A DNA stretch of 64,000 nucleotides from Hippopus hippopus (GCA_946811185.2 OX328105.1:40908845-40972844); one strand, 5' to 3'; shown: positions 1-11,129, numbered from the stretch's first letter. Made by a program: numbers and translations. The notes: generated by a model from the letters alone, not told the origin.

Positions 1-1110
1 ACAGGCTACCTCTATGCAACAAGCCATTTGAATAGTTGCCGCGTTTTGCCAGAGCCAAACATAAGACATTTCTCTATCAGTCAAAATGGAAGACGTTCTA
101 AGATTTATTTATTTATTTATTTACTCAATAAGGCTGCAAAAAGAGACTTTAAGCTATGTCAATATTTCTCTCGATAAGAGACAAACATTATTGACTTCAG
201 AACTGGCGAGGAAAAAGACTTTTTGGAGTAAAAAGGAGAAAATGCTGGTAGCTAGCATTTTCTCTTTCCCCTCAGTGTTTTCTACCCTGGAAAAAATGAC
301 GATTAACAATAATTATTTATCACTTTTCTCGCAGCTTTTCAAAAGCCTTCTTCCTCGTGGTCGTTAAAACACAGGAACGTTTGATGAAAAGATATACTTC
401 GATACTTCGAGCTTGAATTTTACATCCATATAAGTTCGATTCAGCGGCATTTTACTGTGTGAAAACCCTTGCAAGGTGCAAATAATTGCGTTAATGTCGA
501 TTTCAAACATCGATGGTTCAAAAAAATTCCGTCGAATTATCAGAGTTCGAGTAACTGAGACTGTATATGAATTACAGGAATATATTGCAAGAAGTTAAGA
601 GTCAAAAGTGATTGCTTTCCTCTCGATTGATCACTTGATATTTTATAAATCAAAATCCAATATTTATGTAAATTTGTAAATTTCTCCCTAAGGGCTCTTT
701 TGTTCAGTAATACATTTGGGATATAGAATGTTCATTGTAACACTTGTCACTAAATAGTTCTTAATGTTCATACTTGCTAAAATAAAAGTACTTCTTTTTT
801 TTCACCTTTAGCCCATATGTTCCTCCAGATGTTTTTTTTTTTTGTCTTGCAGCAAATCATTATGAGCAATTTCTCCTTTTGGAACAATGTTTTCAAGTCT
901 GTCCATGTATCAAAACTCGATTCATATTTGAATTTCCTATATTTTACAACGATTTTTTGTTTAAAGTTTTGTTGCTGCCAATTCATTCCAAGAGGTGACA
1001 TGTTACGTTGAAAAATTTGTGCAATGCACTAGATAAAGGCAAAAATAATGACACTGCATTGCGTGGCACGGTGGATTTAAATATATGGGCATATCGTCTC
1101 AATTTTATAT
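1..1110. other. mostly unannotated left flank with one decayed hairpin element
   Basis: A decayed copy of the TTAA hairpin MITE lies at about 170-372; its central foldback is still visible near 229-275 and the inner end-like text near 350-366. From 376 to 1110 I see no supported gene. The stretch 853-994 has a good plus-strand acceptor (pyrimidine tract then TTGCAG at 847-852) and a possible donor (AGAG/GTGACA at 994/995) with an open frame between, but its translation is Phe/Cys-rich and unconvincing, so I do not call it an exon. Confidence 0.4.
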
Positions 1111-1370
1111 GAGCCTTTCTCTGTGAAAAGGGGTTTAATGCATCTGCAAGAGGTATCGACTCCGATCAGTCTGCGCAGTCCGCTTAGGCTGACCGGGATT
1201 GATACTGTTTGCTACTGGTTAATTTTCTGCATGTCAATGGACCTGTCTACCTCATGATTCAGTCGGTTGTTAGACAAAATGGATACTATAGATCCATAAT
1301 CATGTGATGACTTGCTTGGTTTAATGCATCACACAGATGCAGTAAAGCCCCTTTTAACAGAGCGTCGCTC
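1111..1370. mobile_element. family B MITE (about 260 bp), copy 1
   Basis: The element begins GAGCC...CTCTGTGAAAAGGGG and ends CCCCTTTTAACAGAGCG...GCTC, so its ends are inverted repeats. It carries an internal foldback with a GCGCAGTCCGC core. Related copies lie at 1783-2048, 8684-8858 (truncated), 16902-17162, 20598-20818 (shortened), 24324-24587, 31230-31492 and 50892-51152. No coding capacity. A non-autonomous DNA transposon is the simplest reading; superfamily not assigned. Confidence 0.75.
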
Positions 1371-1378
1371 ATATAATT

Positions 1379-1638
1379 GGCTTGCATCACGCGAAAAGGG
1401 GCATTCGGACATTTGCGTAAAGTGTCGTCTCGGATCAGCCTGCGCAGTCCGCGCAGGCTAATCCGAGACGGCACTTTACGACTACATTAGATTTTGTTCT
1501 TTAGTAGACTTGTGCAAAACAGAAAATTACATAAAAACGGAAAGTGTCGTTTCAGATTAGCCTGCGCGGACTGCCCAGGCTGATCCGATATGACACTTTA
1601 CGCAAATGTCCGAATGCCCCTTTTCGCGTGTTGCAGGT
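1379..1638. mobile_element. family A MITE (about 260 bp), copy 1
   Basis: The ends are inverted repeats containing CGCGAAAAGGGGCATTCGG and its complement. Two internal foldbacks each contain a GCCTGCGC...GCGCAGGC core next to GTGTCGTCTCGGAT-type text. A near-identical copy lies at 2821-3083. It abuts the family B copy that ends at 1370. Confidence 0.75.
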
Positions 1639-1782
1639 CATATATTCTATATAGCTTCTTTAGGTGGCATGCCAATAAAAGTTAGTTGGCTGCGTCACTT
1701 GATTATGGGTACCTGTGTGAGGACGCTGGCTGTGACAAATATATTGCGTACAATTTTTTTTGCATCTATAACATAAACAACT

Positions 1783-2048
1783 GAGCCACGCTCTGGCAAA
1801 AGGGGGCTTAATGCATCTCCGTAGTGATCCATGGTACCGAGCAAACCATCACGTATTTATACGGATCCATGACAGCCACTTTTTTTAACAACCGACTTAA
1901 TCATGAGCTAGACTGGCCCTTCGACATGCAGAAAATTGGCCAATAGCGAAAAGTTTCAGCCAAGGTCAGCTTGCGCGGACTGCGCAGGTTGACCTGGATC
2001 GAAACTTTTCGCAGATGCATAAAGCTCCCTTTTCAAAAAGCATGTCTC
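1783..2048. mobile_element. family B MITE, copy 2
   Basis: Same end sequences as the copy at 1111-1370, in the opposite orientation. The internal foldback reads CTTGCGCGGACTGCGCAGG near 1969-1987. Confidence 0.7.
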
Positions 2049-2286
2049 AATTGTTTCTTTTATCGCTGCGACAGGCAATCTTGATCTACAGTTAGAGCAA
2101 AAGGCATATTCAAGTCTTATTTGGTAGCCTAATGACACAAAAAATAGAATATGAACCAATGAAAATATGATCATATAAGCTTGGAATAATTCCTTTGCGT
2201 TCTGTTTTTTCCCGTTGGCCAAAACTCTAGTTGAACAACATTCAAGAAACTTTTTTCATCTTGGAATATCATCAGTCAGGGCCCGC

Positions 2287-2345
2287 CGTAGATCCAAGAT
2301 CAGACTGCACGTTCTGTGCAGTATAATCACGATCTACGTCGTCCA
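2287..2345. repeat. family C short foldback element
   Basis: The core is a palindrome around TGCACGTTCTGTGCA flanked by GTAGATCCAAGATCAGAC and its degenerate complement. The same core recurs at about 6112-6512, 13021-13092, 18490-18680, 21985-22060, 22395-22460, 29655-29757, 34276-34340 and 35655-35725. Confidence 0.65.
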
Positions 2346-2587
2346 TGATAACTACCACGTGTTGCCGGTGGCGGAGAGTGTTTATGATGTCACAGACATT
2401 AAACATTATTACAAGGGATAGGCTTTGTTTTGTTATTCCTTTCTGTTTTTACATCGAAATCAACGTCCACTCTTTTTTTTTCTTCTTATTATTCTTTTTA
2501 AAGGTAAATTAAGCACATTGCTTTCTTTCAAACAATATTCCTTTCTCGTTCGTACCAACTAATGGAATGTCTAAAAATGGTTTTAAA

Positions 2588-2817
2588 AAGCCTTTGGCAA
2601 ACAGCCCCGAGTTTTAACGACCATGGAAAAAAAGGGCTTTTGAAAACATCCAGGGAAAAAGCAGAACATGCTGGTAACCAGCATGTTCTCCCTTTTCCCA
2701 CAATGTTTTTCTACTCTTTCAAAGACAACTCTATCCTTTGAGCGAGTTGAATTTCGTCTTCTGTAAATGCTCCCGATTTGTAAAGGTTTAAAAATAATCG
2801 TTTAGTGAAGGATTAAT
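2588..2817. mobile_element. family D (TTAA hairpin) MITE
   Basis: This copy shows the family landmarks: CCCCGAGTTTTAACGACC near the left end, the central foldback AACATGCTGGTAACCAGC at 2667-2684 with its arms, and a degenerate GTGAAGGATTAA right end. Confidence 0.65.
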
Positions 2818-2820
2818 ATA

Positions 2821-3083
2821 TGGCCTGCAACACGCAAAAAGGGACATTCGGACATTTGCGTAAAGTGTCGTCTCGGATCAGCCTGCGCATACCGCGCAGG
2901 CTAATCCGAAACGACGCTTTCCGTTTTTATGTAATTTTCTATTTTGTGCAAGTCTACTGAAGAACAAAATCTAATGTAGACATAAAATGCCGTCTCGGAT
3001 TAGCCTGCGCGGACTGCGCAGGCTGATCCGAGACGACACATTACGCAAATGTCCGAATGCCCCTTTTCGCGTGTTGCAGGCCA
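2821..3083. mobile_element. family A MITE, copy 2
   Basis: Ends GCCTGCAACACGC and GCGTGTTGCAGGC are inverted repeats. The interior has the same two GC-rich foldbacks as the copy at 1379-1638. It sits about 30 bp inside the intron that follows the coding exon ending at 3115. Confidence 0.8.
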
Positions 3084-3114
3084 ATTATATAAAGAAGAAA
3101 CCAAGCTAACTCAC

Positions 3115-4884
3115 CTTCGAGCCTCTTCCAGAGGTACTTAGCTGATTGCTACTTTGAGAAACAACTTTTTTCTCAGCTTTGTTACTTTGAACGTCGTTTT
3201 CGACTGTTTGTTTATCATTTTCCATGACATGTTCCGCTTTATTGATTTCTTTATCCTCTGTTTCTATAGTACCACCATCGTCATCATCTCCTGAGACTAA
3301 GAAGCCATTTCCAAGCGATCTTTTTGGCTTTTTCTTGCCAAGTTTGCCGTCATTACTATCTACAGACGCTTGTACGGTTTTATCGTTCTTTCCCGAATGA
3401 ACTCCCATCCTGTTCGTTTTGTCTGCACTATTTTCGTGTTTATCATTTAATATCTCCATATTCTGTCCTTCAATATTTGAATCATTACTTGTACACTCCT
3501 TCTCTGAACTTTCGACACTGTGTTTCTGTGAACACGATTCTTGTGTGGTCATCGTATCTAATTCAATATTACATTTATCATTGGATTCTCCATTATTCCA
3601 AATACAATCATTAGAATTTGATTTTGGTTTAATGTCACTTAATTTCGACTGTGAATCAATATTTGCCTTATTAGCTGTTGTATTTAACGATCTGTCGTCC
3701 GCATCGTCTGCTAATTTGTTTCCTTGAAGCGTCATAGCCTGTATCTCAGACATTTCAAAGTTTCTGTTGCAATTTTCATCATGGTATTGTATATGACCTC
3801 TATTAGTTCCATCGCTCTTTGAACTAGTTTGTAACTGTGTATCGTCTCTTTGTTCATCAATTAATAAGGAATGGACACGGTCGGCACCGTTTGTGGAAGA
3901 TGAATTATTAATATCGTTATTAGTCCTTGAAGTCCCTTGTGAATTATAATCTTTGTCATTTGATATTGATGGAGTTAACACGTAATCGGAAGCTTCACGT
4001 ACTTTAAAATCAGCAGATTTTGATTGGTTCTGAGGCTGACTTAAACTTTCACTTCTTTTAAGCTGGTCTTTTAATTGATCGTTATTGTAGGAACATGTTT
4101 CTGTGTCACTAGTACATATATTTCTTTCGTCAGCTGAACCTTTATTTTCAGTGTCTTCTTCTTTGTTGTTGATAGTCTGATTTTGATTTTTATGACTGTT
4201 TTTATTGTCTATGTTTTCCAGCAACGCTGTACTTGTTTTCAATCTGTAAAGCACCAATTTTGTGTTGCCATCTTGGATCACATATTCTTGGATTTCGGTG
4301 TCTTTTCCATTCTGCGCAGTGGGTTTATTTACCTCCCCATTCGATGCATTTGGATTGTTAACCTTAACTTCTTCTTGATTTTGTTTGGTTTCAATGTTGT
4401 CGTTTCTGTCATTTACCTTATCACTCAGATTTTCAGCAATGTTACTAAAACTTTCGGCAGACACATGGTCTGTATTTGCGTTACTGGTTTGACTATCTAT
4501 CCCTTTATCGTTATCATGAGTCAGGGAGCCGATATGTTCATTGAGTCCTACACCTTTGCCTTTTAAATCGGACGCCGAACTTGTTTCAGATTTGATTTTA
4601 TCACTTTCTATTCCACTATCAATGTTTCCGCTGTTCCAGTCACCGTGCACATCAGTTTTATCGTTGTTACTCACCTCTCCTTGAATTTCATCATTCGACT
4701 GTTGACCGCCTTCGTTCCGAATAAGCTTTAGTTTATTTTCCATCAGTTCAAGTTCTCTTTGCTTCATTTTGATGACGTCAGCAAGGTTTGTAATAGTTTC
4801 CCTATGTCGCCTGACCCTTTTGCGCATGCGCATTCGAAGTATCTTCTCAGCCTCGATATCACCGTCCACATTTGGGTAATCTAA
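3115..4884 (-). CDS. long internal exon of an unrecognised Ser/Asn/Asp-rich protein
   Basis: The exon runs from acceptor TTTACTTACAG (minus strand, AG at 4886-4885) to donor TCGAAG/GTGAGT (GT at 3114-3113) and encodes 590 codons with no stop. Both ends are phase 0. The first residues read LDYPNVDGDIEAEKILRMRM, then a basic and heptad-like stretch (about residues 15-55, RKRVRRHRETITNLADVIK onward) that looks coiled-coil. The remainder is a low-complexity, highly polar region rich in Ser, Asn, Asp, Lys and Gln, probably disordered. Phase and style match the start exon at 26040-26615 on the same strand, which would make the intervening intron about 21 kb. The gene continues past 3115 because the exon ends in a donor, and the missing exons lie outside or are unrecognised. 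I do not recognise the family. Being 0-0 phase, the exon could be skipped without a frameshift. Confidence 0.72.
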
Positions 4885-5227
4885 CTGTAAGTAAACAAAT
4901 TATGAACTTGTAAGTGACATTGGATAGGATTTATCATTCATCAACATCGAAAAGCAATATATGACCCAGTTATATATAAATGATAACTGGGAATAGAAAC
5001 AACGTCAGCTTTCGCGTTTCTAGAAAAATGTAGTGCACAATTTTTCGGCGTAGCTGAATGTGCTGGTGCTTGATCTACTTTTTGGTCCTAATAAAAAATG
5101 AATAAATAGAAATTTGTGATTGGTCACAGTTGTACACATGTTTATTTTAAGAGCCCTTGCCTATTTTGGGGCAAATTTAAGCCGTTTATCTTTTTTAAGG
5201 ATATTTCTTGTTTACTTAACATCTGAG

Positions 5228-5372
5228 TTTGAGAGCGTTTTGGCAACCTTCCTTGGTTCTTGCCCAACGACACTCCCGCAAAATACCAAGTGCTTCGCGT
5301 GAAGATCAAACCCAGGGTCTCCATCCCAGTTACGAAGCCATCACTTTACCACTGAACCACACAGAACCCCCC
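5228..5372 (-). repeat. tRNA-derived SINE head, minus strand, with C and A homopolymers beside it
   Basis: Read on the minus strand there is an A-box-like TGGTTCAGTGG followed by a B-box-like GGGTTTGATCTT, spaced as in tRNA-derived SINEs. Plus-strand runs of C (5369-5379) and A (5381-5400) adjoin it. No intact cloverleaf is seen, so I do not call a tRNA gene. Confidence 0.5.
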
Positions 5373-5764
5373 CCCCCCCAAAAAAAAAAAAAAAAAAAAA
5401 ATTTGGACAGCTCCAATTGAAAGGAGTCAGTTTTGTCGATTTTATCAAAAAAATATTTTGTCAAATGAAAAAACATTTCATGTCATTTGTAAAAATGATT
5501 TTAAATTCCTTCTACAGTGGAAGAGCCAAACCGAGGCTCTTGAATAGCGGGTTGAATCAAATATTTGATCCAAAAACAAAAATTCAAAATCCACCTTCCT
5601 GTAATTTTAAATCCTACAATATTTACACAGTCCAAGTCCAGCACCAAAGTCACATTAAGTGGGTGACAGATGAAAAAACCGATCCATAGCTCAACCTCCA
5701 CAAAAAAACAAGAGATCCATTGTTTTTCTATTGCCGCCTAACGGACTTTTACCTTTAACAAACC

Positions 5765-6110
5765 ATACTTTAACTACCCTAAGGTAAAAAGACTTTTGAA
5801 AACGTTGTGAAAAAAGGAGAAAATGCTGGTAACCGGCATTTTCTCCTTTTCCCACAACGTTTTGGACCCTTTGAAAGAAAAACTTCATAACTTGACTTAC
5901 TTTTACTTAAATTGTCAGCCAATGCTTTCAATTTGAACGACACTAAAATATCAACGACACTCAGGCATAGAGTTGACGAGTCAACTGATAAATCCCTTTC
6001 AGCCTGAACAATAAAATTTACCAACTATTTCTAGGATTTAACGACCCCGAGGGAAAAAAGGCATTGAAAATATTGTGGGAAAAGAAGAAAAACTCTGGTA
6101 ACCCTTTAGG
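5765..6110. mobile_element. family D MITE copy and fragment
   Basis: At 5800-5870 is the hairpin with AAAATGCTGGTAACCGGC and complementary arms. A second fragment with CGACCCCGAGGGAAAAAAGG starts near 6036 and stops after GGTAACCC near 6105. Confidence 0.6.
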
Positions 6111-6540
6111 CCACAAATGAAGATCAGACTGCAAAGAAAGTGCCTGTTTTCGCACATGGCGCTTATCTGCTCTAACTCTTTCAGCGCCAAATATATAAAC
6201 AGAACCTCTTTTAAATGGCTGAAAGTACGGCTGAAACTAAATCATTTATTCTTAACCCTTAGGCTGCTCAGCGCGACTCAAGGACCTTTTTGCACAGAAC
6301 GTGCAGTCTGATCTTGGATCTACACTGTCCGATAAGGAGATATTATTCTCAAATAAATAAGTTTGTAATAGCATTATTCGGGTTTTTACTATCGGTTTGA
6401 AAGTTTCATTTAAGTTATTTAGCAGGATAAGGGTTAAAGAAGCGGACGGTATAGATCCAAGATCAGACTGCACGTTCTGTGCAGTCTGATCTTGATCTAT
6501 GTCGTCCGCAAAAGCCCATGATTTCGCCCAAGGAGCTGAA
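6110..6540. repeat. family C foldback elements, clustered
   Basis: Half-sites of the GATCAGACTGCA / TGCAGTCTGATC palindrome occur near 6121-6135 and 6296-6335, and a complete foldback occurs at 6447-6512. Text such as CTGCTCAGCGCGACTCAAGG (6263-6282) recurs near 29670, so the family includes more than the short hairpin. Confidence 0.55.
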
Positions 6541-6980
6541 AGGATTAGAATTCTGAAGTAGAGTTATTTCCGACCACTATTGATATTTTATCTGTTTTAA
6601 TTCATACGAAAACAAATTGTCAGTTTTCTTTTTGTTTCGATTTAAAAGCGTATATAAAGGAGAAAATGGCATATTTTTTTAAATCCCGAAACAAGAGGTC
6701 GGAAAAATCTTACAGTTATTATAACAAACTTTATAGCCTTTTATAGGAATAACCCTTGTTTTTGCGGCCCTGATGAAAAAACGACCTTAAAAAACATCAT
6801 GGGAAAGGGTGAAAAATGCTGGTTACTAGCATTTTTTCCTTTTTCCACAAATAAAGCTCTTGTCTGAATTCATTTGGGCAACGTTTATTTTGTCGTCTGT
6901 AATTGCTTTCAATTTGGACAAGTTTTGTAGTCATGCAATGAGCTTATAGACCGTTTTTTTATCGATACGACAATAATTAA

Positions 6981-7201
6981 CTCTTTACCAAACGACAAAA
7001 TTTTAGACTTGTCCAAATTGAAAGCATTTGCAGACGACAAAATAAACGTGACTCAAAAATTGAAACTTGACTTTAGAAGAGTAGAAAACATTGTGGGAAA
7101 AGGAGAAAATGCTGGTTACCAGCATTTTCTCCTTTTCCCACAATGTTTTCAAACGGCTTCTTCCTCTGGGTCGTAAAAACCAGGGATTGTTTGGTAAAGG
7201 G
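6981..7201. mobile_element. family D MITE, full length 221 bp, TTAA flanked
   Basis: Flanking TTAA tetranucleotides lie at 6977-6980 and 7202-7205. The ends are CTCTTTACCAAACGAC and, reversed, CCCTTTACCAAACAATCCC. The centre, 7085-7149, is a perfect palindrome with two 32-nt arms around a single T. TTAA flanks with C-rich TIRs are the hallmark of the piggyBac superfamily; that assignment is inference, since no transposase is present. Confidence 0.85.
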
Positions 7202-7205
7202 TTAA

Positions 7206-8437
7206 AGACGATCGCTACAGTTTCACCATTTTTTCAAAACATTCAGAATTTCATGAAACTTTGTTTGGTGATAGCTTATTATCTGATCTACAAAAATAGG
7301 AGATGAAAAGAGGGGGGTCACCAGCTTTGGGAAAATTCTATGAATATTTCTTTTAGTACACCCTGCATTGCGGCAGTTCATGATGAAATTTCACCTACGA
7401 AACTTAAGTCTATGTATATTTTTTTTTTAAATGACAACAATTATAAGCAAATTTTATGTCATTACATTGGTGAAATATCAAATTTAATGAAAAAAATAAT
7501 TTAGAGTATACTGAGTATCAATATTTAAAAAAAAGAACCCTTAACTTATGGCTAAAACACTTTTGTTTTGGAAAAAACCCAAAAAACCCAAAGAGTATCT
7601 TTCAAAGTTATTTTTTTAAATGTTCTAACATTCACATTTTTCTTATTTTTTCTATAAATAATATTCAGGTACTAAACTAAAAGAATCAGGCTTAAAACAA
7701 ATAGGTCACCAGTCTTATTTTTTAAGCCTTGAAAGTACATTTTAAGTTTGTGGGTGGGGCAATAACTAATGAGTAAATGTAGGGTTTGTCACAAACAAAG
7801 ACATTAAATGAAGTAAATTATCTCATTTTTTTCAATAATACAACAATATTTACAAGAATTGAGTTTGTTGGTCATAATAAACCAATTCATAGCATATAAA
7901 TGTAATACTGATGTTAGCATTTAACCCATTTCCAAACGACTAATTTTATATTCTTCTAAATTTGACGCGTTTGCAGACGCTAAACCAAAACCTGGCATTC
8001 ATGTATCACAGTTCTTTGATGGGTCAGAAATCATTGTGCGAAAAAGAGAAATCAATCGTTTGCAGCAATTTCTCCTTTTGACATCAAAGTTTTCTAATGT
8101 TGTCTGCTGCAGACTCATCAAGCTAAGGGACAACCTGGTTAAGGAGAAAGAGTCATGTACAGCCCTTCGTTTTCTGCTAGTCTTTACCAAGTGACATGAT
8201 TATGGACTACACTAAACTGAAAGCATCTGCATCGGAAAGGATGTTTTAGCTCGACGATACGGCTGCCAGATAGAGCGCTAGTAGTAGCATCTGTGTCCAT
8301 ATTTCCGTTGTTAGGTGACGTAGTTAGGTGATTCACTTTGACTTTCAGTCCGATCTTTTGAAAGCGTAATTTTGGATTCTTGCCTCGCATATAATTATTT
8401 GGCTTGATTCAAATACTTTTTTCTTCATTTTGCTGAC
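7206..8437. other. AT-rich interval with a decayed family D copy
   Basis: 7206-7920 is AT-rich and holds nothing I can name. A degraded family D copy covers about 7921-8110 (CCATTTCCAAACGACTAATT near its left end). 8111-8437 shows no supported feature other than the 5' flank of the exon at 8438. Confidence 0.4.
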
Positions 8438-8544
8438 ATGAAACGACCCGTTTTAGTTCTTGGTTTATCTATTCTGCAGACATTGACAAGTGTGGCAGGA
8501 TCAATTGTAACGTTATTAGGTGCTCAACGTTTTTCGAGTAAAAG
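8438..8544 (+). CDS. putative start exon with a hydrophobic (signal/TM) N-terminus
   Basis: An ATG at 8438 opens 35 codons ending in donor AAAAG/GTGAGC (GT at 8545). The translation begins MKRPVLVLGLSILQTLTS and contains a hydrophobic run of about 24 residues (roughly 5-29) followed by a basic SSK/R tail, as in a signal anchor or single TM segment. An in-frame TGA lies upstream (8402-8413 region), so translation is likely to start here. The exon ends in phase 2 and is compatible with the exon at 18803-18882 on the same strand, which starts by completing that codon. I do not recognise the family. The intervening intron would be about 10 kb and contain the 37-bp minisatellite and a large palindrome. 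Chance is possible for such a short exon. Confidence 0.5.
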
Positions 8545-8683
8545 GTGAGCGTGATAATTACACGAAGCGTGAAAATGGAAACTGTCGCGAACGTCGTTAA
8601 CTGATTGACTGATGTTTGACCCCGTTTTCAACATTTTTTCAATCATATCACGGCCACAGCTCACATATTCAGGTTTGTCTGGG

Positions 8684-8858
8684 ATCCACAAAATCCATTT
8701 AGTCTAACAACTGACTGAGTTTAGGGATGGAATGGTCTGTGGACATGCATCAAATTACAATTAGCAAAAAGTTTCGATTCATGTCAGCCTGCTCGAACTG
8801 ACATGGTCGATACTTTTTTTTATATGCATTGAGCCCCTTTTCACAGAGCATTTCTCAT
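8684..8858. mobile_element. family B MITE, truncated
   Basis: It retains the GGATCC...CAACTGACTGAG inner text, the foldback GTCAGCCTGC...and the CCCCTTTTCACAGAGCAT end (8825-8842). The other end is missing. Confidence 0.6.
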
Positions 8859-9286
8859 GTAATTGTCAATGATGTGCTCAACTTTATCGTATAAGAAAAA
8901 GAGAAAACATTTTGGGTAAAAGAGAATATGCCCTATTTTTCGAATGCCAAACATCAGTGCAACTGTTATGGGTTCAGTCTAAACCTAGAAATATCTTGGA
9001 GTTCTCCCGACTCAAACAAGGAACCTGTGAGGAAGAGGGTTCGGTTTCACGAAAAAAAAACTTTAGTCTCTTATTTTGCTCAAACCCGCAAGACTCAGCG
9101 TAGTCTGTAAATGAGTAGAGTCTGTTTCTATTGCTGAGTTGGCTCTGAAAACATTGTGTCAGGTCCGGATTTGAGAATGTTACTAAAGTCCGTAAAGGTT
9201 GGTGACATGCGTCTCAAATAACAAACTCAAATTAAGAAACTGAGCCAGTCAGCAGATTTAAGCAAAATTAGACATTTAAGTGTTTT

Positions 9287-10174
9287 TGTGAAACCGAGCC
9301 CAGGACTTCTGCTATGCAAAAATTGTGAAACCGAGCCCAGGATTTCTGCTATGCAAAAATTGTGAAACCGAGCCCAGGATTTCTGCTATGCAAAAATTGT
9401 GAAAGCGAGCCCAGGATTTTTGCTATGCAAAAATTGTGAAAGCGAGCCCAGGATTTTTGCTATGCAAAAATTGTGAAAGCGAGCCCAGGATTTCTGCTAT
9501 GCAAAAATTGTGAAAGCGAGCCCAGGATTTCTGCTATACAAAAATTGTGAAAGCGAGCCCAGGATTTCTGCTATGCAAAAATTGTGAAAGCGAGCCCAGA
9601 ATTTCTGCTATGCAAAAATTGTGAAAGCGAGCCCAGGATTTCTGCTATGCAAAAATTGTGAAACCGAGCCCAGGATTTCTGCTATGCAAAAATTGTGAAA
9701 GCGAGCCCAGGATTTCTGCTATGCAAAAATTGTGAAAGCGAGCCCAGGATTTCTGCTATACAAAAATTGTGAAACCGAGCCCAGGATTTCTGCTATACAA
9801 AAATTGTGAAACCGAGCCCAGGATTTCTGCTATACAAAAATTGTGAAACCGAGCCCAGGATTTCTGCTATACAAAAATTGTGAAACCGAGCCCAGGATTT
9901 CTGCTATACAAAAATTGTGAAACCGAGCCCAGGATTTCTGCTATACAAAAATTGTGAAACCGAGCCCAGGATTTCTGCTATACAAAAATTGTGAAACCGA
10001 GCCCAGGATTTCTGCTATACAAAAATTGTGAAACCGAGCCCAGGATTTCTGCTATACAAAAATTGTGAAACCGAGCCCAGGATTTCTGCTATACAAAAAT
10101 TGTGAAACCGAGCCCAGGATTTCTGCTATACAAAAATTGTGAAACCGAGCCCAGGATTTCTGCTATGCAAAACA
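9287..10174. repeat. 37-bp minisatellite, 24 copies
   Basis: The unit begins TGTGAAACCGAGCCCAGG and ends GCTATGCAAAAAT. Spacing between the first and last unit starts (9287 and 10138) is exactly 23 x 37. Two sites vary: ACCG versus AGCG, and CTATGC versus CTATAC. The first units are ACCG+TGC, a middle block is mainly AGCG+TGC, and the last ten or so are uniformly ACCG+TAC except for the final unit, which reverts to TGC. That blockwise pattern implies local homogenisation. Confidence 0.95.
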
Positions 10175-10186
10175 AGATACCAGGGT

Positions 10187-10370
10187 CCGTATTCACCAAC
10201 TATTCTAAATTACATTTTTAGTCTTATTGTGAATTTAGAAAGTAACGAAATTTTTTATTGACTAGACCATCTAATTAAGTCAATCAGAAATAGCGTTACT
10301 TTGAAACTTAGAAAGTTCTTGAGAATAAGACCCAAGAATGTTATCAAGAATGATCGGTGAACCCTAGGCC
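10187..10370. repeat. family H dispersed repeat, copy 1
   Basis: Starts near CCGTATTCACCAAC (10192-10205) and ends near ATCGGTGAACCC. A diverged second copy lies at 39190-39395 with matching text (CCAATCAGAAATTCCGTT compared with GTCAATCAGAAATAGCGTT). The complementary ends suggest a MITE. Confidence 0.6.
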
Positions 10371-10382
10371 TGGGTTCTGTTC

Positions 10383-10620
10383 ATTGTAGGGTCCTTCGTG
10401 GTTCAGTGGCTAAGGTGTCGGGTTAGTCTGCCAGAGATCTTGGGTTCGATCCTCGACCCGCGTCGCTCGGTTTTTCGTTAGAATGTCCTGGGACAAGGCC
10501 TTACGGAGCCCCAGCCCAAACCATTCATAAATGACCATCATGAAATGACAGATAGGAGAGAAATGATGCAGAAGGCAGTTACGTAGGCCCATCATTCAAT
10601 CAATCAACTGTATAATAAAA
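10383..10620 (+). repeat. tRNA-derived SINE
   Basis: The head contains an A box (TGGTTCAGTGG, 10399-10409) and a B box (GGTTCGATCC, 10443-10452) at tRNA-like spacing, with GGGTC at 10389 and GACCC near 10456 able to pair. An unrelated body follows, with a CAATCAATCAA tail near 10598-10608. The acceptor stem pairs only over about 5 bp, so this is a SINE rather than a working tRNA. Confidence 0.75.
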
Positions 10621-10924
10621 CTTGGTCTATATTGGTTTTGGTTTATTGTATCCGTTACTTGTTTAGTTACACGTAATTGGATAGGCATTAAATTCGTTTT
10701 GACTCGAATTACGTTGTTGTACTTTTTACCCAATCAATAAAATCGAAATCCAGTCCACATTTTAGATAATCCATTACTGAGCAATATGAAGCATGTAGGC
10801 CCTATAGCTGCACTTTCTGTCGTTATTTAACCGGAGTACCTTTTAAACCAGAACGGCATTATACACTTAACAAAACACAAATCTATGGAATTTTAGAGCG
10901 TATTTGTTTGTTTCTTTGTATAAT

Positions 10925-11025
10925 ACTTGACGCCGTTTACAACACTGTTTCAGTTATATCGCGGCGGCCAGTGCATTTATCAGTGCTTTTCTGGACTTTC
11001 TGTCATTTGGTAAAGAATTAAGGTA
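10925..11025 (-). repeat. mollusc-type SINE, partial
   Basis: The text ACGCCGTTTACAACACTG and TATCGCGGCGGCCAGTGCA matches the minus-strand SINEs at about 23700, 36004 and 53897. Only the tail half is present. Confidence 0.55.
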
Positions 11026-11129
11026 AATGATGTCGCCCTAGGCATGAAAAGAGTTATTTTCAATTACATGTATATTTTGCCAGACGACAAAATTTGAGGC
11101 AAATGTACAGGAAGCTATTCAGGGTTTTA

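Noticed and set aside
853..994. Exon-like segment with acceptor and donor on the plus strand
   Set aside because: The translation is Phe/Cys-rich, the opposite strand is equally open, and no phase partner was found.
777..1001. Minus-strand 74-codon ORF with charged sequence
   Set aside because: No splice context or start support, and it runs through an A-rich tract.
9287..10174. CRISPR array
   Set aside because: The 37-bp units are contiguous with no unique spacers, in a eukaryotic context.
10388..10460. tRNA gene
   Set aside because: A and B boxes are present but the acceptor stem does not pair fully and a SINE body follows.
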